This document shows positions 1-8,094 of a stretch of 64,000 bases of DNA, piece by piece (within the stretch, counting starts at the first letter, position 1; each line of letters opens with the position of its first letter). The DNA is taken from positions 1,488,001-1,552,000 of the forward strand of contig OZ241842.1 in assembly GCA_965202675.1 (NCBI GenBank), read 5' to 3'. The DNA is from CATQHD01 sp965202675 (lineage in GTDB: Bacteria; Actinomycetota; Acidimicrobiia; Spongiisociales; Spongiisociaceae). The notes beneath the pieces are model-generated. The model ran no database searches. It was not told the DNA's origin and saw only the letters and a program-made list of their open reading frames with translations. Both the position numbers and the translations under genes were made by a program.

Positions 1-213
1 GCGGGCGAAGAGCATCTCGGCGGTGAGGGAGTCGGGCGCCAGGCCGCCCCGGGCGATGATCCGGCGCACCCGCTCCCCCAGCGGGGTGCCGTCGGCCATA
101 TGGCGGCGGAACATGTCACCGGTAGAGATGTGGATGATGCCCAGGGCGGCGGCCGCGTTCTGCGCCTGGGTGCCCTTGCCCGCCCCCGGAGGTCCCAGGA
201 AGAGCAGCTTCAC
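1..213 (-). CDS. adk: Adenylate kinase, N-terminal part (cut by window edge)
   Basis: Adenylate kinase interconverts ATP + AMP and 2 ADP in the cytoplasm. The 71 visible residues begin with the P-loop LGPPGAGKGTQA and continue with the AMP-binding segment HISTGDMFR, both diagnostic. The start is GTG at 213-211, which overlaps the secY stop codon in a GTGA arrangement, so the two genes are translationally coupled. The remainder lies outside the window. adk after secY is the normal end of the spc operon. Confidence 0.93.
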   Translation of the reverse strand, partial: MKLLFLGPPGAGKGTQAQNAAAALGIIHISTGDMFRRHMADGTPLGERVRRIIARGGLAPDSLTAEMLFAR

Positions 214-1532
214 ACCAGGAAGCCCTCGTAGTTGCGCATGGTGAGCTGGCTCTCGATCTGCTTCATGGTCTCCAGGGCCACCCCCACCACGATCAGGATC
301 GAGACCCCGGAGAACCCCACCGGGATGGCCCAGACGGCCGAGGCGATGGCGGGCAGGATGGAGATCATACCCAGGAAGACGGCGCCGGGGAGGGTGATGC
401 GGTTGAGGATCCTTCCCAGGTAGCGGGCGGTCTGCTGGCCGGGGCGCTGGCCGGGGATGAATCCGCCCTGGCGCTGGATCATCTCCGACTGCCGAACCGG
501 GTCGAACTGGATGGCGGTGTAGAAGTAGGTGAAGAACACGATCAGGAAGAACAGCACCCCGATGTAGAGCCAGCTGGTGGCGCCGCTCGAATACCCCGAC
601 GGCGCCAGGTGCACGTTGATGAACTCCCGCACCGTGTTGAAGAACCCCTCGGTGCTGGGGATGGACGTGGAGATCAACACCGGGAAGAACAGGATGGAGG
701 TGGCGAAGATCACCGGGATCACCCCCGCCATGTTGATCTTGAGGGGGATGTAGGTGCTCTGGCCGCCCATCACCCGCCGCCCGCGGATGCGCTTGGCGAA
801 CTGGATGGGGATGCGCCGCTGGCCCTGCTCTACGTAGATGATCCCCACGATCATGGCCACGAACAGCAGGATGAGGAAGACGAAGATGGCCGCCCTCCCC
901 GCCGGCACCGTGTACTGCCAGATCAACGTGAACTGGCTGGGGAGGGCGGCGACGATGCTGATGAAGATCAACAGGGACATACCGTTGCCCACCCCCCGCT
1001 GGGTGATCAGCTCGCCCAGCCACATCACGAAGGCGGTGCCGGCGGTCATGGTCACCACCATCAGCACCACCCGGGTGGGCGTATAGTCTTCGATCAGCAC
1101 CACCCCGCCGGTGAAGCTGCTGCCCCGGCTGAACAGGTAGGTGATGCCGGTGGACTGGAGGAGGGCCAGCACCACCGTTACGATGCGGGTCCATTTGATG
1201 ATGACCGCCCGCCCGGACTCTCCCTCGTCCTGGAGCTTCTGGAGGCGGGGGATGACCACCGCCAAGAGCTGCATGATGATGCTGGCGGTGATGTAGGGGA
1301 GTATTCCCAGGCTGAACACCGACAGGTTCTCCAAGGCGTTGCCCGAGAACAGGTTCAGCAGGCCGAAGGCGCCGCCCTGCTGCTGGCCGGCCATGGCGTC
1401 GAGGCGGTCGAGCTCGATGCCCGGCACCGGGACGGCCGCCCCCAGCCGGTAGATGGCGAAGATGAGCAGGGTGTAGAGGATCTTGCCCCGCAGGTCGGGG
1501 ATCTTGAACATGTAGCGGTATACGTTCAGCAT
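210..1532 (-). CDS. secY: Preprotein translocase subunit SecY
   Basis: This is the central channel subunit of the Sec translocon in the cytoplasmic membrane. The protein is 440 residues, normal for the family, with about ten hydrophobic helices and the typical opening in which the amphipathic N-terminus is followed by a first transmembrane helix and then PVPGI. It contains GVGNGMSLLIF and the loop segment FTYFYTAIQFDP. It follows rplO by 25 nt and overlaps adk by 4 nt. The start is ATG. Confidence 0.97.
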   Translation of the reverse strand: MLNVYRYMFKIPDLRGKILYTLLIFAIYRLGAAVPVPGIELDRLDAMAGQQQGGAFGLLNLFSGNALENLSVFSLGILPYITASIIMQLLAVVIPRLQKLQDEGESGRAVIIKWTRIVTVVLALLQSTGITYLFSRGSSFTGGVVLIEDYTPTRVVLMVVTMTAGTAFVMWLGELITQRGVGNGMSLLIFISIVAALPSQFTLIWQYTVPAGRAAIFVFLILLFVAMIVGIIYVEQGQRRIPIQFAKRIRGRRVMGGQSTYIPLKINMAGVIPVIFATSILFFPVLISTSIPSTEGFFNTVREFINVHLAPSGYSSGATSWLYIGVLFFLIVFFTYFYTAIQFDPVRQSEMIQRQGGFIPGQRPGQQTARYLGRILNRITLPGAVFLGMISILPAIASAVWAIPVGFSGVSILIVVGVALETMKQIESQLTMRNYEGFLV

Positions 1533-1557
1533 CCCGCTGCTCCTCCCGGACGGGTGC

Positions 1558-2010
1558 TCACCGCGGGGCTGCCCGGCACGATCCGCCCGCGGCCTCGATC
1601 TTTTCCCGAGCCGTGCGGCTGAAGGCGTGGGCCTCGACCGTCAGGGCGCGGTCGATCTCCCCGCGGCCCAGCACCTTGACCTTGCCCCGCTTGTGCACCA
1701 GGCCCCTCCGGCGGAGCCGGTCGAGCGTGACTTCGTCGCCCGCCGCGAACACGCCGAGGCTGTCCACGTTCACCACCGTGAAATCCTCCCGGTCATGGGG
1801 CTTGAACCCGCGCAGCTTGGGGATGCGGGCCTGGAGGGGCGTCTGGCCGCCCTCGAAACCGGGGCGCACCGACCGGCGGGCCTTCAGGCCCTTGGTGCCC
1901 CGGCCGGCCGTCTTGCCGCGCCGCCCGGCTTCGCCGCGCCCGACGCGGATCTTCTTGCGCTTCGACCCCTCGGCGGGCCGCAGGTGATGGAGCTTGAGCT
2001 TGGCGGTCAT
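1558..2010 (-). CDS. rplO: 50S ribosomal protein L15
   Basis: A large-subunit assembly protein, 150 residues. The N-terminus carries the characteristic glycine- and arginine-rich stretch (GRGEAGRRGKTAGRGTKG, then RPGFEGGQTPL), followed by the L15 globular domain with KVLGRGEI. It lies between rpmD, with which it overlaps by 4 nt, and secY, as in the usual spc operon. Confidence 0.97.
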   Translation of the reverse strand: MTAKLKLHHLRPAEGSKRKKIRVGRGEAGRRGKTAGRGTKGLKARRSVRPGFEGGQTPLQARIPKLRGFKPHDREDFTVVNVDSLGVFAAGDEVTLDRLRRRGLVHKRGKVKVLGRGEIDRALTVEAHAFSRTAREKIEAAGGSCRAAPR

Positions 2011-2192
2011 ACTTCCTCCACCTCGACCATGTGGCGCACCCGATGCACCATACCCCGGATGTCGGGGGTGTCGGAGTGCTCCACCGAGGCGTGCAGCCTG
2101 CGCAGCCCGAGGCTGCGGACGGTGGCGCGGGTCTTGGGCTTCTGGCCGATCGGGCTGCGGCGCAGGGTTATCCGTATCCTGGAATCCGGCAT
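2007..2192 (-). CDS. rpmD: 50S ribosomal protein L30
   Basis: L30 is a small large-subunit protein and this 61-residue product has the family's usual length. The sequence matches the family pattern of an N-terminal strand (RIRITLRRSPIGQ), then TVRSLGLRRLH, then a C-terminal strand with GMVHRVRHMV. It sits between rpsE (3 nt away) and rplO (ATGA overlap). Confidence 0.95.
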   Translation of the reverse strand: MPDSRIRITLRRSPIGQKPKTRATVRSLGLRRLHASVEHSDTPDIRGMVHRVRHMVEVEEV

Positions 2193-2195
2193 CTC

Positions 2196-2756
2196 CTACC
2201 CCCTGGTCATTTCGGTGGAGCGGTAGGCGGCCAGCAGTCCGGGCGGGGTGATCTGCTCGGGGGTCTTGCCCCTGGCCCTGGCCACCTCCTCGGGGCGGCG
2301 CTGGCTCTTCAGGCCGTTGACGGTGGCCTTGGCCACGTTGAGGTGGGTGGGGGCGCCCAGGGACTTGGCCAGCGCGTCGCGCACCCCGGCCGCCTCGAGT
2401 ATCTGGCGGACGGCGCCGCCCGCGATCACCCCGGTGCCGGGGGAGGCGGGCTTGAGCATCACCCGGGAGGCGCCCTGGCGTCCGATCACCTGGTGGATGA
2501 GGGTGGCGCCCGCCATCGGCACCGTGAACATCGACTTGCGGGCCGCTTCGAGCGCCTTCTGGATGGCGGTGGGAACCTCGGTGGCCTTGCCGTAGCCGAC
2601 CCCCACCCGGCCCTGTCCGTCTCCGAGCGCCACGAGGGCCGTGAAGGAGAAGCGGCGGCCTCCCTTGCTCACCTTGGAAACACGGTTGATCTCGATCACC
2701 CGCTCGTCGTACTGGGGTCCGGAGTCCATCCCGCCGTTGCGTCTTCTAGAAGTCAA
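2196..2756 (-). CDS. rpsE: 30S ribosomal protein S5
   Basis: S5 contributes to decoding accuracy in the small subunit. The protein shows VIEINRVSKVSKGGRRFSF (double-stranded-RNA-binding fold) and GRVGVGYGKATEVPTAIQKA, both S5 hallmarks. The start is uncertain. The first in-frame start is TTG at 2756, preceded by a GAGG; an ATG at 2729 gives a 177-residue protein closer to usual S5 starts (MDSGPQYDERV). The TTG version overlaps the end of rplR by about 11 nt. Confidence 0.95.
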   Translation of the reverse strand: MTSRRRNGGMDSGPQYDERVIEINRVSKVSKGGRRFSFTALVALGDGQGRVGVGYGKATEVPTAIQKALEAARKSMFTVPMAGATLIHQVIGRQGASRVMLKPASPGTGVIAGGAVRQILEAAGVRDALAKSLGAPTHLNVAKATVNGLKSQRRPEEVARARGKTPEQITPPGLLAAYRSTEMTRG

Positions 2757-3099
2757 GGCCGCCCTCCCTCGCCGCCTCCGCCAAGGCCTTCACCCGGCCA
2801 TGGTAGGGATGCCCTCCGCGGTCGAACACCACCGCGGAGACCCCCGCCTCGGACGCCCGGTGAGCCACCAGCCGGCCCACCTCCGCCGCGGTTGCGGCGG
2901 TCAGGGTCATGGAGCGGAGGCTTTGTTCCTGCGATGAGGCGGCGGCCAGGGTGCGGCCGGCCTCGTCGTCTATGACCTGGGCGTATATGTAACGGTTGCT
3001 GCGGAACACGGCCAGCCGGGGGCGGGCCGGGCCGCCGCGAGTCCGCTTCCGCACCCGCCGGTGGCGGCGGATGCGCCCCATGGCCCTGGCGCCGCTCAT
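2746..3099 (-). CDS. rplR: 50S ribosomal protein L18
   Basis: L18 binds 5S rRNA. The 117-residue product shows RRHRRVRKRTRGGPARPRLAVF and SNRYIYAQVIDD, the classical L18 signature, and ends with FDRGGHPYHGRVKALAEAAREGGL. The ATG at 3099 overlaps the rplF stop in an ATGA motif. An alternative start six codons in (MGRIRRH) is possible. The same frame stays open upstream inside rplF but that extension is not L18. Confidence 0.95.
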   Translation of the reverse strand: MSGARAMGRIRRHRRVRKRTRGGPARPRLAVFRSNRYIYAQVIDDEAGRTLAAASSQEQSLRSMTLTAATAAEVGRLVAHRASEAGVSAVVFDRGGHPYHGRVKALAEAAREGGLDF

Positions 3100-3641
3100 C
3101 TTGCCGCCACCCCGGCCTTGCCGGCCTTGCGCCGCACGCGCTCGTTCTCGTATCGGATGCCCTTGCCCTTGTAGGGCTCGGGCGGGCGGATCCGGCGTAT
3201 CTCGGCGGCCACCTGGCCGACCAGCTCCTTGTCGATGCCCTTCACCACGATGGTGGAAGCGTCCGGCACCTCGAACTCGATCCCGTCCGGCGCAGGGAAG
3301 GCAACGTTGTGGCTGAAGCCCAGCTGGAGCTCCAACCCGGCGCCCCGCGGCAACGCCCGGTACCCCACCCCCACGATCTGAAGGGTCTTGCTGTAACCCT
3401 GGGACACCCCGGTGACCATGTTCTGGACCAGCGCCCTCGTCAGCCCGTGGTGGGCCTTGCTGCGGCTCTCGTCGTTGCGGCGGCTGACCACGCACCGGCC
3501 GTCCGCCACCTCCACCTTCACCCGGTCGCTGAAGGTGCGGTGCAGGGAACCCTTCGGGCCCTCTACCGTCACCTTTCCGCCGGAAACGGCCACCATCACA
3601 CCGGGCGGCAGGGAAACCGGGATCTTTCCTATGCGGCTCAT
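3096..3641 (-). CDS. rplF: 50S ribosomal protein L6
   Basis: L6 is a two-domain large-subunit protein near the sarcin-ricin loop. It is 181 residues, normal length, beginning MSRIGKIPVSLPPGV with VTVEGPKGSLHRTF in the first domain. The C-terminal signature RIRPPEPYKGKGIRYENE is followed by a basic tail. It lies 1 nt from rpsH and overlaps rplR by 4 nt. Confidence 0.97.
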   Translation of the reverse strand: MSRIGKIPVSLPPGVMVAVSGGKVTVEGPKGSLHRTFSDRVKVEVADGRCVVSRRNDESRSKAHHGLTRALVQNMVTGVSQGYSKTLQIVGVGYRALPRGAGLELQLGFSHNVAFPAPDGIEFEVPDASTIVVKGIDKELVGQVAAEIRRIRPPEPYKGKGIRYENERVRRKAGKAGVAAR

Positions 3642-3642
3642 C

Positions 3643-4044
3643 TCACCAGACCTCGCACACCAGCTCGCCGCCCAGCCGCCGCCGGCGGGCTTCGCGGTCG
3701 GCCAGCAGCCCCTGGGAGGTGGAGACGACGATGGTTCCCAGCCCGCCCTGGGAGCGGGGCAGCTCGTCGGCGCCCTTGTATATCCGGCGGCCGGGCCGGG
3801 ACACCCGCCTCAGACCCTGGATGATCGGGCGGCGGCTGCCCTTGCCGGTGAACTTCAGGCGGACGGTCAGCTCGTTGCCGCGGACAGCCGGGGCCACGTC
3901 GTACCCCTCTACATAGCCTTCCGAGGCCAGGAGCTTGACTATCTGCTCCTTGAGCTTGGACGAGGGCATCGAAACCGTGGAGCGGTGCGCCATGTTGGCG
4001 TTGCGGATCCGGGTCAGCATGTCGGCGATCGGGTCGGTCATCAT
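3643..4044 (-). CDS. rpsH: 30S ribosomal protein S8
   Basis: S8 is a primary 16S rRNA-binding assembly protein. The 133-residue protein starts MTDPIADMLTRIRNANMAHR (with one extra Met codon before it) and ends with the conserved TSQGLLADREARRRRLGGELVCEVW. Gene order rpsN-rpsH-rplF is standard for spc operons. Confidence 0.97.
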   Translation of the reverse strand: MMTDPIADMLTRIRNANMAHRSTVSMPSSKLKEQIVKLLASEGYVEGYDVAPAVRGNELTVRLKFTGKGSRRPIIQGLRRVSRPGRRIYKGADELPRSQGGLGTIVVSTSQGLLADREARRRRLGGELVCEVW

Positions 4045-4059
4045 GGCCTGCTCACCGCC

Positions 4060-4365
4060 TCACCACGAGGATTTCATCACGCCCGGGAGCTCGCCGCGGT
4101 GGGCCAGCTCCCGCACCGCTATGCGGGACATGCCGAACTTGCGAAGGTAACCCCTCGGACGGCCGGTTACCCCGCACCGGTTGCGGTAGCGGGTGGGGCT
4201 GGCGTCGCGGGGCATCTTGGCGATGGCCGCATAGGCCTCCCGCTTGGCCTCCAGGGTGGCCGACGGATCCTTGATCACGGTCAGCAGCTCCGCCCGCCGC
4301 TCCCGGTAGCGCTCGACCTTCTCCGCCCGGCGCTCGTTCTTGGCGATCATCGATTTCTTGGCCAT
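4060..4365 (-). CDS. rpsN: 30S ribosomal protein S14, long zinc-free form
   Basis: S14 lies in the small-subunit head. This is the roughly 100-residue version: MAKKSMIAKNERR at the start, CGVTGRPRGYLRKFGMSR and GELPGVMKSSW at the end. The CxxC...CxxC pairs of the short 61-residue zinc-binding form are absent. Many Gram-positive spc operons encode the short zinc form at this position, so the long form here is a useful lineage marker. Confidence 0.96.
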   Translation of the reverse strand: MAKKSMIAKNERRAEKVERYRERRAELLTVIKDPSATLEAKREAYAAIAKMPRDASPTRYRNRCGVTGRPRGYLRKFGMSRIAVRELAHRGELPGVMKSSW

Positions 4366-4398
4366 GTCTTCCAGTCGTCCTCGTCTCGGTCGTCTCGG

Positions 4399-4983
4399 TC
4401 AGTTGAGGGGCGCAGCCTGGCGGAACGGAAAGCCGAACGCTTCCAGCAGGGCGCGGGCGGCGCCGTCGGCGGCGGTGGTGGTGCAGATGGTGATATCCAT
4501 GCCGCGCACCGCCGTTACCTTGTCGTAGTCGATCTCGGGGAAGATGAGCTGCTCGCTCACCCCGAAGCTGTAGTTCCCGCGCCCGTCGAAGGAACCGGGG
4601 TCGAGGCCCCGGAAGTCCCGGATACGGGGAATGGCGATGGTAATCAACCTGTCCAGGAACTCCCAGGCCCGGTCGCCCCGGAGGGTGGCCGAGCAGCCCA
4701 CCGGGTTGCCCGCCCGCAGCTTGAAGCCGGCGATCGAGCGGCGCGCCCGGTTGAGGCGGGGCTTCTGACCCGTGATGGTGGTCAGGTCGTCCATGGCGGA
4801 GTTGACCTGTTTGGAGTCGCCCGCCGCTTCCCCCACCCCCATGTTGACCACGATCTTCTCCAGGGTGGGAACCTGCATGGGGTTTGCCAGGCCGAGCTCC
4901 TCCAGGAGCCGCTGCCGCACCGACTCCCGATACTGCGCCTTGAGGCGGGGGTCGTACGGAGCGGCGGCCGCGTCGGCGCTCAT
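4399..4983 (-). CDS. rplE: 50S ribosomal protein L5
   Basis: L5 binds 5S rRNA and contacts S13 across the subunit bridge. The protein is 194 residues and contains MQVPTLEKIVVNMGVGEA, TGQKPRLNRARRSIAGFKLR and the C-terminal NYSFGVSEQLIFPEIDYDKV followed by GMDITICTTT. It starts inside the rplX stop (ATGA). Confidence 0.97.
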   Translation of the reverse strand: MSADAAAAPYDPRLKAQYRESVRQRLLEELGLANPMQVPTLEKIVVNMGVGEAAGDSKQVNSAMDDLTTITGQKPRLNRARRSIAGFKLRAGNPVGCSATLRGDRAWEFLDRLITIAIPRIRDFRGLDPGSFDGRGNYSFGVSEQLIFPEIDYDKVTAVRGMDITICTTTAADGAARALLEAFGFPFRQAAPLN

Positions 4984-5282
4984 ACCTCACCCCCGCACTT
5001 GACGCAGCGCCGGTACTTGCGGCCCGATTCGTTCAGGGCGGCCCCCACCCGCACCGGCCCGCACTCACCGCATATCAGCATCACGTTGGAGATGTGGATG
5101 GGCATGTCCTTGTCGATGATGCCCGCCTGGAGGACGCGCCCCCGGCTCTTCTGGTGGCGTTTGGCGGTGTTGATGTTCTCGACTATCACCTTGTTCCGGC
5201 GCGGGAGCACCCGGGCCACCCGCGACTCGCGGCCCCGGTCCTTGCCGGAGACCACCATGACCCGGTCGCCTTCCCTGATCAT
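4980..5282 (-). CDS. rplX: 50S ribosomal protein L24
   Basis: L24 is an early assembly initiator. The 100-residue protein has the N-terminal KOW motif (IREGDRVMVVSGKDRGRE) and RRNKVIVENINTAKRH. The C-terminus carries two CxxC pairs (ICGECG and RRCVKCGG), which suggests a zinc-binding version. It abuts rplN directly and overlaps rplE by 4 nt. Confidence 0.96.
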   Translation of the reverse strand: MIREGDRVMVVSGKDRGRESRVARVLPRRNKVIVENINTAKRHQKSRGRVLQAGIIDKDMPIHISNVMLICGECGPVRVGAALNESGRKYRRCVKCGGEV

Positions 5283-5653
5283 CAGAGCACCTCCGGCGCC
5301 AGCGAGACGATGCGCATGAACCGCCGCTCCCGCAGCTCGCGGGCAACCGGCCCGAAGATGCGGGTGCCGCGGGGCAGCATGTCCCTCTCGTTGAGCACCA
5401 CGCAGGCGTTGTCATCGAAACGGATGTAGGTGCCGTCCCGGCGGCGCTGCTCCTTGGCGGTCCTCACCACCACCGCCTTGACCACTTCCCCTTTCTTGAC
5501 GGCCGCCCCCGGATTGGCCTGCTTTACGGTGGCCACGATCACGTCGCCGATGCGGGCGTAGCGGCGGCGCGATCCGCCCAGCACCCGAATGCACAGCACC
5601 TCCCGGGCGCCGCTGTTGTCGGCCACGTTGAGCCGGGACTCCTGCTGGATCAT
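5282..5653 (-). CDS. rplN: 50S ribosomal protein L14
   Basis: L14 forms intersubunit bridge B8. I chose the ATG at 5653, giving 123 residues that start MIQQESRLNVADNSGAREV, which is the normal family start and length. An upstream in-frame ATG would add eleven non-family residues and overlap rpsQ more deeply. The conserved FDDNACVVLNERDMLPRGTR and C-terminal APEVL are present. Confidence 0.96.
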   Translation of the reverse strand: MIQQESRLNVADNSGAREVLCIRVLGGSRRRYARIGDVIVATVKQANPGAAVKKGEVVKAVVVRTAKEQRRRDGTYIRFDDNACVVLNERDMLPRGTRIFGPVARELRERRFMRIVSLAPEVL

Positions 5654-5907
5654 CGGGCGCGCTCCAGTATCTCCACCAGCCGCCACCGCTTGGTCTTGGA
5701 TATCGGGCGGGTTTCCATGATCCGCACCCGGTCGCCGACGCGGGCTTCGTCGCCCTCGTCGTGCACGTATACGTTGCGGGCGGTGCGCACGATCTTGTCA
5801 TAGCGGGAATGGCGGAAGGCGCGCTCGATCCGCACCGTTGCGGTGCGGCGGGCGGCGTCGGAGACCACCACCCCCACCCGGCTCTTGCGGCGGTTTCTAT
5901 CAGTCAT
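5650..5907 (-). CDS. rpsQ: 30S ribosomal protein S17
   Basis: S17 is an OB-fold 16S rRNA-binding protein. The 85 residues include RKSRVGVVVSDAARRTATV, HDEGDEARVGDRVRIMETRP and SKTKRWRLVEILE, all typical. It overlaps rpmC at its start and rplN by 4 nt at its end. Confidence 0.96.
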   Translation of the reverse strand: MTDRNRRKSRVGVVVSDAARRTATVRIERAFRHSRYDKIVRTARNVYVHDEGDEARVGDRVRIMETRPISKTKRWRLVEILERAR

Positions 5908-6121
5908 CCTCTGCCTCCCCCTTGTATGCGTCCGAGGCGGCCTGCTCGTGCATGACGGTCTTGATCCGGGCGATGCGGCGGCGCAGGATGCTCAGAGAGG
6001 CGGTGTTCTCGGATTGGCTGACCGCCAGCTGAAACCGTAGGTTGAACAGCTCCTCTTTGGCCTCGTCGAGCTGCTCGGCCAGCTCGGAGGGGGTGAGCTC
6101 GCGCAGCTCCGCGGGTTTCAT
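5900..6121 (-). CDS. rpmC: 50S ribosomal protein L29
   Basis: L29 is a helical hairpin protein near the peptide exit tunnel. The 73-residue product begins MKPAELRELTPSELAEQLDE and contains EELFNLRFQLAVSQSENTA and RRRIARIKTVMHEQ. The ATG at 6121 overlaps the rplP stop. The short acidic tail after residue 60 is a mild lineage-specific extension. Confidence 0.95.
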   Translation of the reverse strand: MKPAELRELTPSELAEQLDEAKEELFNLRFQLAVSQSENTASLSILRRRIARIKTVMHEQAASDAYKGEAEDD

Positions 6122-6525
6122 GACACCTCCCTGACGACAAATTTGGTCCTGATGGGCAGCTTGTGCCCGGCCCTGCGCATAGCCTCGCGGGCCATCTCCT
6201 CGGTCACCCCGGACAGCTCCATCATGACCCGGCCCGGCTTGACCACCGCCACCCAGAACTCGGGATTGCCCTTGCCCGAACCCATCCGGGTCTCGGCGGG
6301 CTTGGCGGTCATGGGTTTGTCGGGGAAGATGTTGATCCACACCTTGCCGCCCCGGCGCACCGTCCGGGTGATGGCAACCCGGGCCGACTCGATCTGGCGG
6401 GCGGTAATGTGGCCCGGCTCGAGGGCCTGGATGCCGTAATCGCCGAACGTAACGGCGCCGCCGCCCTTGGTGGAGCCCCTCATGCGGCCCCGATGCACCT
6501 TGCGGTACTTGGTGCGCTTCGGCAT
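6118..6525 (-). CDS. rplP: 50S ribosomal protein L16
   Basis: L16 helps form the A-site tRNA-binding region. The 135 residues match the family in length and contain MPKRTKYRKVHRGRMRG, TARQIESARVAITR and the C-terminal HKLPIRTKFV. The ATG at 6525 is 11 nt after rpsC. Upstream open sequence in the same frame is antisense-like carry-over within rpsC and is not part of the gene. Confidence 0.97.
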   Translation of the reverse strand: MPKRTKYRKVHRGRMRGSTKGGGAVTFGDYGIQALEPGHITARQIESARVAITRTVRRGGKVWINIFPDKPMTAKPAETRMGSGKGNPEFWVAVVKPGRVMMELSGVTEEMAREAMRRAGHKLPIRTKFVVREVS

Positions 6526-6536
6526 CAACACGGCGC

Positions 6537-7451
6537 CTACTCCTGTTCCTTGTCCGGCGGGGCTGCGTCCTGCGGGGCAGCCTCTCTGCCCCCGGACTCG
6601 TCCACATCGGCGCGGGCGGCGTCGTAGTCGGACTTGGCCTCCGCGGCCGTGACCTTGCGGCCGCCGCCCGCCTCGATGATCCGCTTCCCTCCCCCGGCCT
6701 CGATGACCCGGGAGGGGCGGCGCCCCCCTCCGGCCCGCTGCTCGGCGCGGCTCTTGGCGGGGGTCATGCGCCCGCCGGTGGCCAGGGCGGCCTCGGCGGC
6801 GATCTTCTCGCGGGTGGTCTTGAGGGAAGCCACCACATCCCCCTTGTAGACCCATACCTTCACCCCGATGGTTCCCACCGAGGTGGCGGCGGAGGCTTGG
6901 CCGTAGTCGACGTCGGCCCGGAGCGTGTGCAGGGGCACCCGGCCTTCCCGATACCACTCCCGCCGGCACATGTCGGCGCCGCCCAGCCGCCCCGAGCACT
7001 CCACCCGCACCCCTTCGGCGCCGGCCTTCATGGCGGTCTGCACGGTGCGCCTCATGGCGCGCCGGAAGGCCACCCGGTTTTCGAGCTGGTCGGCCACCCC
7101 GCGGGCCAGCACCTGGGCGTCGGTCTCCGGATCCTTGACCTCGATGACGTTGAGCTTGACGCGGCGGCCGGTCATGTCCTCGATGCCCCGGCGGATGCGC
7201 TCGGCCTCGACCCCCTTGCGGCCTATCACCGCGCCGGGCCGGGCGGTATGGACATCGACCTGCAGCTGGTCCCTGGTGCGCTCCATGTCCACCCGCGACA
7301 CCGCCCCCCTGATCAGCTCGCGGCGCAGGTAGTCGCGGATCCGGTAGTCCTCGTTGGCCAGCACTGTGTAGTCCTTCTCGGAATACCAGCGAGACTTCCA
7401 TTCCGTAACGATTCCGAGGCGGAATCCGTAGGGGTGCGTCTTCTGGCCCAT
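6537..7451 (-). CDS. rpsC: 30S ribosomal protein S3 with long C-terminal tail
   Basis: S3 lines the mRNA entry channel. Residues 1-210 show the normal fold: MGQKTHPYGFRLGIV, the KH-type segment ARPGAVIGRKGVEAERIR and GTIGVKVWVYKGD. The protein is 304 residues, about 70 longer than typical S3. The extra tail contains a duplicated block (SRVIEAGGGKR then IIEAGGGRK) and ends acidic (DESGGREAAPQDAAPPDKEQE, 6537-6600). The start is ATG, next to rplV. Confidence 0.96.
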   Translation of the reverse strand: MGQKTHPYGFRLGIVTEWKSRWYSEKDYTVLANEDYRIRDYLRRELIRGAVSRVDMERTRDQLQVDVHTARPGAVIGRKGVEAERIRRGIEDMTGRRVKLNVIEVKDPETDAQVLARGVADQLENRVAFRRAMRRTVQTAMKAGAEGVRVECSGRLGGADMCRREWYREGRVPLHTLRADVDYGQASAATSVGTIGVKVWVYKGDVVASLKTTREKIAAEAALATGGRMTPAKSRAEQRAGGGRRPSRVIEAGGGKRIIEAGGGRKVTAAEAKSDYDAARADVDESGGREAAPQDAAPPDKEQE

Positions 7452-7811
7452 TCAGTCCTCCCGGCCGTCGGAAACCACGATTGTGATGTGGCAGGTGCGC
7501 TTGCGGATCCTGGTTGCCCGGCCGCGGGCGCGGGGCCGGAAGCGCTTTATGGTCATGCCCTCGTTGGCGTAGGCCTCCACCACCGTTACCTCGCCGATCA
7601 GCTCCTCGATGTCCTGGCCCAGATCGAAGCCGGAGTTCATGTTGGCCACCGCCGAGCGGAGGCAGGAGAGGATCGGCCCGGCCGCCCGCCGGTTGGAGAA
7701 GCGAAGGACCGTCTCCGCCTCGGCGGCCGAACGGCCGCGCACCAGGTCGAGCACCGCCCGCACCTTGTAGGGCGATTGGCGGACGTGGCGGGCGTGGGCG
7801 ACGGCTCTCAT
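7452..7811 (-). CDS. rplV: 50S ribosomal protein L22
   Basis: L22 lines the nascent-peptide exit tunnel and carries the beta-hairpin where macrolide-resistance changes occur in other species. The 119 residues contain ARHVRQSPYKVRAVLDLVRG, SNRRAAGPILSCLRSAVANM and FRPRARGRATRIRKRTCHIT. It starts inside the rpsS stop (4-nt overlap). Confidence 0.97.
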   Translation of the reverse strand: MRAVAHARHVRQSPYKVRAVLDLVRGRSAAEAETVLRFSNRRAAGPILSCLRSAVANMNSGFDLGQDIEELIGEVTVVEAYANEGMTIKRFRPRARGRATRIRKRTCHITIVVSDGRED

Positions 7812-8092
7812 CGGCGCGAGGCCCTCTTCTCCTTGGAACCGGCGTGACCCCGGAAGGTGCGGGTGGGGGCGAACTCGCCCAGCTTGTGGCCCACCATCTG
7901 CTCCGTTATATAGACCGGCACGTGCTTGCGCCCGTCGTGCACCGCTATCACCTGGCCGACCATGGCGGGAACGATGGTGCTCCGGCGGCTCCAGGTGCGG
8001 ATTACCCGACGGTCGCCGGCGCGGCTCTGGGCCTCCACCTTCTGCATGAGGTGCTCGTCCACGAACGGGCCCTTCTTGAGGCTGCGCCCCAT
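7808..8092 (-). CDS. rpsS: 30S ribosomal protein S19
   Basis: S19 sits in the small-subunit head at bridge B1. The 94 residues start MGRSLKKGPFVDEHLMQKV and contain TWSRRSTIVPAMVGQVIAVH and KLGEFAPTRTFRGHAGS, all diagnostic. It follows rplB by 2 nt. Confidence 0.97.
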   Translation of the reverse strand: MGRSLKKGPFVDEHLMQKVEAQSRAGDRRVIRTWSRRSTIVPAMVGQVIAVHDGRKHVPVYITEQMVGHKLGEFAPTRTFRGHAGSKEKRASRR

Positions 8093-8094
8093 GA

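Noticed and set aside
609..1622. Long plus-strand frame antisense to secY and rplO
   Set aside because: Low-complexity His/Asp/Gly-rich translation typical of antisense frames in GC-rich genes; sense genes are certain.
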